A DNA stretch of 64,000 nucleotides, from positions 23,005,370 to 23,069,369 of the forward strand of contig NC_054548.1 in assembly GCF_017654505.1 (NCBI RefSeq). Reading direction: 5' to 3'. The stretch is from Polyodon spathula (lineage: Eukaryota > Chordata > Actinopteri > Acipenseriformes > Polyodontidae). The translations under genes and the position numbers were made by a program. The stretch's first letter is position 1. The number at the start of each line of letters is the position of its first letter. Below, one piece after another: positions 56,365-64,000 of the stretch. The notes below the pieces were generated by a model, which was not told where the DNA came from, did not search any database, and was given only the letters and a program-made list of their open reading frames with translations.

Positions 56365-57403
56365 CAAATAGCTTCAGATTGTACTGTGCATAATGAATGC
56401 ACAAGGAATAGTCCAATTCATTGGGTTTTCTGGTTGGTATCCAAGAAATCACAAATATAGTTTACAGAATGCTCCCAGTGGAAGTTTGGGCAAATCTTCC
56501 TTCCATGCAGCAATAAATTACATCGACTCATGTAGTTTCCTAGAAGGAACTGCCTTTCTGTGCAACAGTATCGATCTGCTTAGTAACAGCTGGTGCAGCA
56601 GGTGCAAATGCCTTGATGCATTGACAGCAGAGCTTGGGTACAGTTTTTCAGAAAGAGTGAACAGTAAAGGTCTAAGGCAACAGACCTGGAGGAGTAGCGG
56701 GTTCTGTTCAATTTGTAGACAAGGACCTTGAAAACTTAATAGAGAAGTCATGTGGGATATTAAATGATTACACATGTCCAGTAGTTTGGGCCAAAAATGA
56801 AAAGACTATTCGTCCCAGTAAAAAGGTTGAACAATTAATCTTCTGCCACACCTGTTTATTAGATGGGCACATATGGGTAAGGGATTTGAGTATTTTCTGG
56901 CTTAGATTTCTCTTTATCCTCTGGAGGTTAACATTCTGTTCTCTGTGAGTTTGCAAAACTGACATCTGTATCCAACGGAAAACTTTGTTTCCATTGTGGG
57001 CTTCATTCTAAAACTACTCATAAGTTACGCCACTACCCGCAACATGTCATGAACAATGTCCCAGATTTCATTTATAAGGGATTCTCAAACTTATTTTGAA
57101 GTTTACATTCAGTCCAGTGCAGTTATAAAGTATATATACTGTAGGTATATGAATGTATTGTATTAAAGTTAAAATACATTTGTTTCAGCTTATGTTTATT
57201 TAACACTGTAGCAGTAAATGCAACAGTCATTGACTGAAACAGACCTTATAGGACCTTTTAAATCATTTTCTGTTCAGTACCAACTTGCCACTGGAATTGC
57301 CCCGTAACATAGTGGTAGTTAGTACATTTTCTTACCTCTTATTAGCATTGGCATAATCACTTTTCACATATCACGCCCTGATAAACAGCTACAGGAGCAG
57401 AAC

Positions 57404-57438
<35 letters not shown>

Positions 57439-57682
57439 TAATAATAATAATAATAATAATGACAAATAAATCATGAAAAAGGAGGACCTGTGGAAATGAA
57501 ACTTAAAGTCTTCGTTATCACTTCTGTAAGAGCCGACATGTCTATCAACATTTGAAAATCTATGGATATGGAAGGTTTGCACATATGAAACTGAAACATA
57601 AAAATAAGAGGACACCAGAAAAACAGCTTTTCAAATGTCACGTTTGTGCCCAGCTGGTACAAGACCATGAAATCAACATGTT
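56365..57682. other. Non-coding stretch with (AAT)n
   Basis: A plus-strand frame of 112 codons (56393-56731) and an opposite frame of 85 codons (56518-56775) overlap; neither shows a family motif and both are doubtful. An (AAT)n tract spans 57403-57460. Confidence 0.4.
57403..57460. repeat. (AAT)n microsatellite
   Basis: About 19 AAT units with one break; seen directly. Confidence 0.95.
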
Positions 57683-60636
57683 CATAAGAACATAAGAAAG
57701 TTTACAAACGAGAGGAGGCCATTTGGCCAATCTTGCTCATTTGGTTGTTAGTAGCTTAATGATCCCAGAATCTCATCAAGCACCTTCTTGAAGGATCCCA
57801 GGGTGTCAGTTTCAACAACATTACTGGGGAGCTGGTTCCAGACCCTCACAATTCTCTGTGTAAAAAAGTGCCTCTTATTTTCTGTTCTGAATGGCCCTTT
57901 GTCTAATCTCCATTTGTGACCCCTGGTCCTTGTTTCTTTTTTCAGGTCGAAAAAGTCCCTTGGGTCAACATTGTCAATACCTTTTAGAATTTTGAATGCT
58001 TGAATTAGGTCGACGCGTAGTCTTCTTTGTTCAAGACTGAACAGATTCAATTCTTTTAGCCTGTCTGCATATGTCATGCCTTTTAAACCCGGAATAATTG
58101 TGGTTGCTCTTCTTTGCACTCTTTCTAGAGCAGCAATATCTTTTTTATAGCGAGGTGACCAGAACTGCACACAATATTCTAGATGAGGTCTTACTAGTGC
58201 ATTGTACAGTTTTAACTTTACTTCACTTGATTTAAATTCAACACTTTTCATTATATATCCGAGCATCTTGTTGGCCTTTTTTATAGCTTCCCCACATTGT
58301 CTAGATGAAGACATTTCTGAGTCAACAAAAACTCCTAGGTCTTTTTCACAGATTCCTTCTCCAATTTCAGTATCTCCCATATGATATTTATAATGCACAT
58401 TTTTATTTCCTGCATGCAGTACCTTATACTTTTCTCTATTAAATATCATTTGCCATGTGTCTGCCCAGTTCTAAATCTTGTCCAGATCATTTTGAATGAC
58501 CTTTGCTGCTGCAACAGTGTTTGTTACTCCTCCTATTTTTGTGTCGTCTGTGAATTTAACAAGTTTGCTTACTGTATCAGAATCCAAATCATTAATGTAG
58601 ATTAGGAATAGCAGAGGACCTAATACTGATTCCTGTGGTACTCCACTGGTTATCACACTCCATTCTGAGGTTTCTCCTCTAATCAGTACTTTCTGTTTGC
58701 TACATGTTATCCACTCCGTAATCCACGTACGTGTGTTTCCTTTAATCCCTACTGCGTTCAGTTTGAGAATTAATTTTTTGTGCGGGACTTTGTCAAAAGC
58801 TTTCTGGAAATCTAAATAAACCATGTCATATGCTTTGCAATTATCCATTATTGATGTTGCATCCTCAAAAAAATCAAGCAAGTTAGTTAGACACGAACTC
58901 CCTTTCCTAAAACCATGTTGACTGCCTCCCAGGACCCTGTTACCATATAGGTAATTTTCCATTTTGGATCTTATTATAGTTTCCATAAGAAGTCAGGCTT
59001 ACTGGTCTGTAGTTACCTGGCTCAGTTTTGTTTCCCTTTTTGTGGATTGGTATTACGTTTGCAATTTTCCAGTCTGTCGGTACCACCCCTGTGTCAAGAG
59101 ACTGCTGCATGATCTTGGTTAGCAGTTTGTAAATAACTTCTTTCATTTCTTTGAGTACTATTGGGAGGATCTCATTCAGCCCAGGGGATTTGTTTATTTT
59201 AAGAGCTCCTAGTCCCTTTAACACTTCTGCCTTGGTTATGCTAAAGTTATTTAAAACTGGATAGGAACTGGATGACATGTGGGGCATGTTGTCAGTATCT
59301 TCCTTTGTAAAAACTTGTGAAAAGTAATCATTTAATATATTTGCTATTTTTTTTTTCTTCATCTACGATTTTGCCATTTGTATCTCTTAAACATTTAATC
59401 TCCGCTTTGAATGTTCGCTTGCTGTCGTAATATTGGAAAAACATTTTGGAATTGGTTTTAGCTCCCTTAGCAATGTTCATTTCTATTTCTCTCTTGGCCT
59501 TTCTAACTTCCTTTTTGACTTGCGTTTGCAGTTCTGTGTACTCTTTCTGCATACTTTCTTTTTGGTCCTTTTTTAATGCTCTGTAAAGTGCCTTTTTTCG
59601 CTGAATATTTTTTTTAATTGATCTATTAAACCATTTTGGCAATTTAGTTTTACATTTAGATTTGTCTACTTTAGGGATATAATTGTTTTGCGCCTCTAGT
59701 ACTACATTTTTGAAGAACAACCATCCTTCTTCTGTGGGTGTTTTCTCTATTTTACTCCAATCTACTTCTGTTAGTCTCTGTTTCATACCTTCATAATTTG
59801 CTTTTCTAAAATTGTAAATCTTAGCTTTAGTCATTACTTTTGGGGTTTTAAAAAACACTTCAAACGAGACCATGTTGTGGTCTGAGTTTGCTAGTGGTTC
59901 TCTGACCTCTGTTTTAGTTATTCTATCTTCGTTATTTGAAAAGACTAAATCAAGGCATGCCTCCCCTCTAGTCGGTGCCTTGACAAATTGTGTTAGGAAG
60001 CAGTCATTTGTCATTTCCACCATTTCAATTTCATCCATTGTGCTCCCCACCGAGTTTTCACATTTTATATTGGGGAAGTTGAAATCCCCCATTTATATTG
60101 CTTCTCCTTTGCTACATGCATTTCTAATGTCATTGTATAACAGATTATTTTGCTCATCATCTGAATCTGGCGGTCTATAGCATGCTCCTATTATTATGCC
60201 CTTTTAATTTGTGTCTGTTATTCTGACCCATATTGATTCGGCTTTGTTTTCTTTGTCCAGGTTTAACACCTGGGCTTCAAGACTGTTTCTTATGTATAGC
60301 GTGACCCTTCCACCTCTTCTGTCCTGCCTATCTTTCCTATACAGTGTATACCCACAAATATTATATTCGTCCCCATCACTCTCAGACAACCAAGTTTCTG
60401 TAACACCTATCACATAATAGTTACTTGTTAGTGCAGTAGCTTCAAGTTCTAGAATTTTGTTTCTGATACTTCTAGCATTTAGATAAATATATTTAATGGT
60501 TGTCTTACCTGAGTTGTCCTTTTTTTGATGCGGTCTCCCTTGTGATTTTTTTTGTCAATTTCTTCCCCCTTCCTTTCTAGTTTAAATGCTTCTGAACCTG
60601 CTCTAGGATCTTTTCTCCAAGTAGACTGGTTCCCTT
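57683..60636 (-). mobile_element. CR1-type LINE, second copy, 5'-truncated
   Basis: The 3' tail is a single ATAAGAAC-type octamer plus part of a second (57683-57700). Similarity to the nested copy runs to GACTGGTTCCCTT at 60636 and then stops, which marks 5' truncation within the last part of ORF1. It keeps the RT region that the nested copy has lost. No target duplication was recognised. Confidence 0.9.
57748..60525 (-). pseudogene. CR1 ORF2 (endonuclease and RT), frameshifted
   Basis: The endonuclease is in two pieces (60525-60204 and 60092-59328) with a break near 60200 (TDTN then stop). After the A10 run (59347-59356) the frame shifts into KKIANILNDYFSQVFTKED. RT continues VIPIHKKGNKTEPGNYRPVS, then a small deletion near 58985 shifts the frame again to KMENYLYGNRVLGGSQHGFR, DMVYLDFQKAFDKVPHKKL (catalytic Asp) and VKFTDDTKIGG (catalytic Asp pair, Ala to Thr in the usual FADD). 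The conserved PQGS motif has become PQES. A further stop near 58455 precedes the C-terminal part, which ends GSLSY at 57748. Not functional. Confidence 0.9.
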
Positions 60637-60639
60637 TGA

Positions 60640-61600
60640 CTATGCATGGAGAGCCCCATAAATTAGAATTTACCTTTAAAAGTGGCAATCTCTCTCCCAG
60701 TACAATCTTTCTGAACCAGTGTGATCTTTGAAAAGCAGGCACATGCTTTGTAGGCATTTTCCATCATTCCTATCAACATTACAGTGCATCTTGCGTGAGT
60801 GACTTTCAATAATTATTGATATGCAAACAGTAACATTAATTATCAGTTACAGAGATACTTTAGAAAACACATGTATTTTCCCTACTGTATGAACCTAACA
60901 AGCTTCACAGAAAGCTCATACATTTAAAATATAGGCTGATATACAGAACATGCTACCTTTTACTATTTCAAAAACTATAGGTTTTCAGCTATTTCAGCTC
61001 AGCATAACATAATGAACATTAATATAAAAGGGTCACACTTAGGCAACATACACTATTTGCCAATGTATTTCTGCATCAACAGCAGTTCATCTACCTGATA
61101 TGGAATTTAAAAACTATGACAGACAAATACAAATAAAACAAAGGGACACTCACACAGGTCAATAGCATTGTTTGAGCCACATCCCCAACAGAACCCACCA
61201 TGCAGTCACACTTGTACATCTCTTAAGAGTCTTGTGATCAAAGGTATCCCTATGACACCAATTAAGATATGTTGTGTACTGCTTCTACAATAAGTTTTGG
61301 GAACCCCATTTGTCAATTGTTCAATACTGTTTCATTTGGAAGATCTGTAGTTTCTATTGAGTGTTTTCTCAAGATATCTTATACTTGCCCAAAGAATCAA
61401 AATAGTTTGCAACAGTTGCAGTAACTGTATGTAAAACAGAAGGTTATATTTGCCAGTAAAAAACAAATGAGTGAAGTGCGTCAGTCTGTAAAGGTTTGCA
61501 TAAATTGTTCTTGTGTATATGACAGGACGTTTCTATTTTTTATAGGAATTACTTTTTTCAAGGTTGGCAATACAAAGTGATCTACAGTGTTCTCGAGTGA
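60640..61600. other. Non-coding stretch, nothing recognised
   Basis: No coding frame or repeat boundary was seen. Confidence 0.4.
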
Positions 61601-61729
61601 GTTTTGAGTGATTCAAAGAGCTATGGCGGGCATGGATTGAAAAGCAACATCCCACGTGACTGCATGTATATCGGACATGCTGGGTATTTTTGTCGTTGAT
61701 GTTACACACTTAAAAGTTTTTAAAATACA

Positions 61730-61880
61730 ATGGCTGATCAAGAACGAGGTAGTAATTGGAGTCCAGAATAATTTAAGGAGTTGTTAACTATGGGCTGGCA
61801 AGGAGGTGAATTCACAAATAGAAGGTGCAGTGCGTGATGCTGTAATTGATGGGTGAATTGCTGTTGCCATGAAAACGATC
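61730..61880 (+). pseudogene. Myb/SANT-like DNA-binding domain relic (Harbinger-associated type)
   Basis: An ATG at 61730 opens MADQERGSNWSPE, then a stop, then FKELLTMGWQGG; after a frame change, QIEGAVRDAVIDG, stop, IAVAMKT. This matches the start of Myb/SANT-like proteins (RGxxWSxEEVxxLL ... QLxGAVRDAxIYxxIAxxM), found both in Harbinger transposons and in host MSANTD-type genes. At least two stops and one frameshift within 50 codons make it dead. The terminal repeats of an element were not identified. Confidence 0.55.
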
Positions 61881-61905
61881 TGTTGACTGACAGGTTTGAA
61901 AGTTG

Positions 61906-62802
61906 TCTTTGGCTATGTGAAAGGGTTATGAAGGTATTATTATACTGGCATAGATTGCTTAATTTCGTGCTGTGTGAATGGGTATTTTAAATCATTTTTA
62001 AACATCTCTGAGATGACTCAGTAGAGGCAATTGTGTGTGAAAGGGGCTTCAAATAATCAAATTAAGACAAAGAAATCATCATAATGAAAATGCTGGCTCT
62101 TAAGTATATTCAAAATGCTCTTTTATTTTTGTTTCTACATTATGGGTTCAGTGTTCGCAAACTGCTCACAACTGTGAGCATGGGAATAGACTTCACTCTT
62201 ACACTATTAAGTACTGTAATTGTCACCAAATCACCACTCTTTACAAGTACGGATGCAGAATCTTTGCAGAATCTTAACTAATGTATTCTTCTTGTTGTTT
62301 AGAATCCCTTTCTACATATTTTTCACATGCCTGTCATCACATCCTGTGACTTTTTAAACTTAGAAGTTAAAAGCATCCATGTGGCCTCTATTCAGATTTA
62401 CCACACGTGGCCATGTTTATATATCATATGTACAGCCAGGGTGTAACCATAACCTTCCCCCTGTAACAAGGTATACATGTACAGGTATACATTGTTTACT
62501 GATGTATTTATTACAGATGCTGCAGGCATAGTGTTGCAGGGGGTTAATGGCTACACTGGTCTTCCATCTGCATTTGTGAAAATACAAGTTTGAGAGCACT
62601 TTTGAAGCATCAGAGGCACAATACAACTTTAAAAGAACTCCCTAGGATGTTATGACTGAAACAGAAAATGATGCAAAGCAAATTTAAGAAAAGAAGGTTA
62701 CGATTACTGTGATCCAGTGCTTCATACTCATGCCACATTGTTCATGTTTTTCCAATTTCTAAAATAGAACTTATGGATAACCACTTAAAAAAAAAAAAAA
62801 AA

Positions 62803-62866
<64 letters not shown>

Positions 62867-64000
62867 TTATATCAGATATATAATATAATATATATAAATG
62901 ACTGCTAATACATAAAATGACTGTATTCTGAAAGTGGTACAGAAATAGTTCCCTCCTTGACTCTATGACTCTGAAGGTGAAGCACGGTGTTGCCTAATGA
63001 CCTTAAATGCTCAGTAGTTGTTAATGTCAGTTCCATGAATTGAAGAGAATGCGGATACATCAGAAGAGTTTCTTCATCCTCAGGCACTACTTAGTGCCTG
63101 TCTGCCTTTTCTATGAGTTGAAGTGACAGAATATAAAGGCTCCCATAGGACTCTATGTGCTTTCTCTGAGATAAAATGTCTAGTCAAGTCTCTATATTGA
63201 ATTTTAAGAATGTAGTAAAGTTCCTCCCTTGACGAGTTGTATCTAAACCCTAGGCCTTTTGGACTATCTTAATTAAATAAAGAGAAGAGTCAGCAGAAAG
63301 ACACTTGACTTATAAACAGAATATCTCCTAGGACCCAGAATTATATCAGACATAAAACAGAACTATTTTACAGATGAGGTTGTTCTTTGTTGTGGAATTT
63401 CACACTGTTTTAGCAGTTAAGACTAATGATCAAATGATTCTCAATATCTTATCTTTTCTCTCAGATTGATGATACAAACAGCCCCTGTGAGGAGCTAGCT
63501 AGAGGCCTATTTAATGATCTTTAGTAGAGATCATAAATGGTATGTGAGTAAGAAAACTATTTAGGATGACATTTGAACATAAAAGTTGAACAATTATAGT
63601 ACCATTATATTACCCTTTATATTACAATTATCCCCACTGACCCTAAAGGCCATTACAATGTACATTTACACTAGTCAACCCCACTTCCCAAGTTTCTCCT
63701 AAATCCATGATACAAAATATCCATGGTCAAATATATTTTTATTGATATTCAATGAAAATGTAATTGAATAAAATACATCTAAATTCAGTGAAGTTACATA
63801 GTGATTCTTCATTAATCACACAGGGACATAATCATAAAGAACTGGCATTACAAAAAATGCACAGGACCGTGGCTGACTTACTGGAACCAGGTAATGCTTT
63901 ATGGACACGTCTCAGAGATTGTTAATAAATAACATTAGTTAGTATTTGCAGTACCTTTGGAAAGTTCTAATTCACTAAGAATTCAAGTATTCACCTAAAA
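61906..64000. other. Non-coding stretch with (TA)n
   Basis: Short frames only (62084-62281, 62417-62626, 62905-63087), none with a motif. A poly-A/(TA)n compound tract lies at 62787-62861. Confidence 0.4.
62787..62861. repeat. Poly-A plus (TA)n microsatellite
   Basis: An A-run (62787-62806) passes into about 27 TA units; seen directly. Confidence 0.95.

Noticed and set aside
56393..56775. Overlapping frames of 112 (plus) and 85 (minus) codons
   Set aside because: No motif on either strand; mutual overlap suggests composition rather than coding.
1..64000. tRNA, rRNA, CRISPR arrays, bacterial promoters or operons
   Set aside because: None seen; the window is vertebrate-type repeat-rich DNA, and the only tRNA-like signal is the retrotransposon primer site at 45692-45709.

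Overview
This is eukaryotic, vertebrate-type DNA: AT-rich, packed with decayed transposable elements and microsatellites, with no operons, RBS-led genes or dense coding. CR1, L2, Tx1-clade, DIRS, gypsy-like, Tc1, Tigger/pogo and hAT elements occurring together point to a fish. The CR1 3' end (an octamer tail related to TTCTTATG) and the element mix suggest a non-teleost ray-finned fish such as a sturgeon, paddlefish or gar; that placement is recollection and inference, not proof. No complete host gene was found. One 141-bp candidate host exon (31660-31800) and a few relics remain unassigned. A run of 500 N (41001-41500) is an assembly gap.

Layout. 1-1560: nothing recognised. 1560-2351: 3' end of an L2-like LINE (minus). 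2461-3560: hAT (ZNF862/KIAA1586-like) transposase relic, followed at a TA by a pogo/Tigger element start (3564 on). 6801-7692: CpG-rich repeat insert bracketed by direct repeats. 11223-12216: an unknown two-part module present twice. 13110-14147: deleted Tc1 element. 19947-20523: Tigger-derived MITE. 20929-21170: palindromic MITE. 21200-22233: second deleted Tc1 element. 22235-28540: mostly featureless. 28549-31412: internally deleted DIRS retrotransposon (minus) keeping RNase H and tyrosine recombinase. 31415-34440: candidate exon and a 121-125-bp tandem repeat.

34443-35063 is a CR1 3' fragment. 35171-40990 is the best-preserved object in the window: an apparently full-length Tx1-clade LINE with two open frames (439 and 1329 aa), sitting inside a (TC)n microsatellite on both sides. 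This matches the (TC)n-targeting Kibi type of Tx1 element. 43954-47225 is an LTR-retrotransposon remnant with a tRNA-Leu-type primer site, zinc-knuckle gag relic and a Pro/Glu-rich repeat; identical 173-bp direct repeats lie at its two ends.

49697-56356 is a three-layer nest: an old hAT with near-matching 8-bp target duplications contains a younger hAT with a perfect 8-bp duplication, which in turn contains a long CR1 copy (minus). 57683-60636 is a second CR1 copy (minus). 61730-61880 is a decayed Myb/SANT-like domain, possibly from a Harbinger transposon. The remainder to 64000 is unremarkable apart from a long (TA)n.

The elements do not form a pathway. Each had its own mobilisation machinery, and most are dead through frameshifts, stops or deletions. 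The Tx1-clade element is the one whose frames still look able to act.
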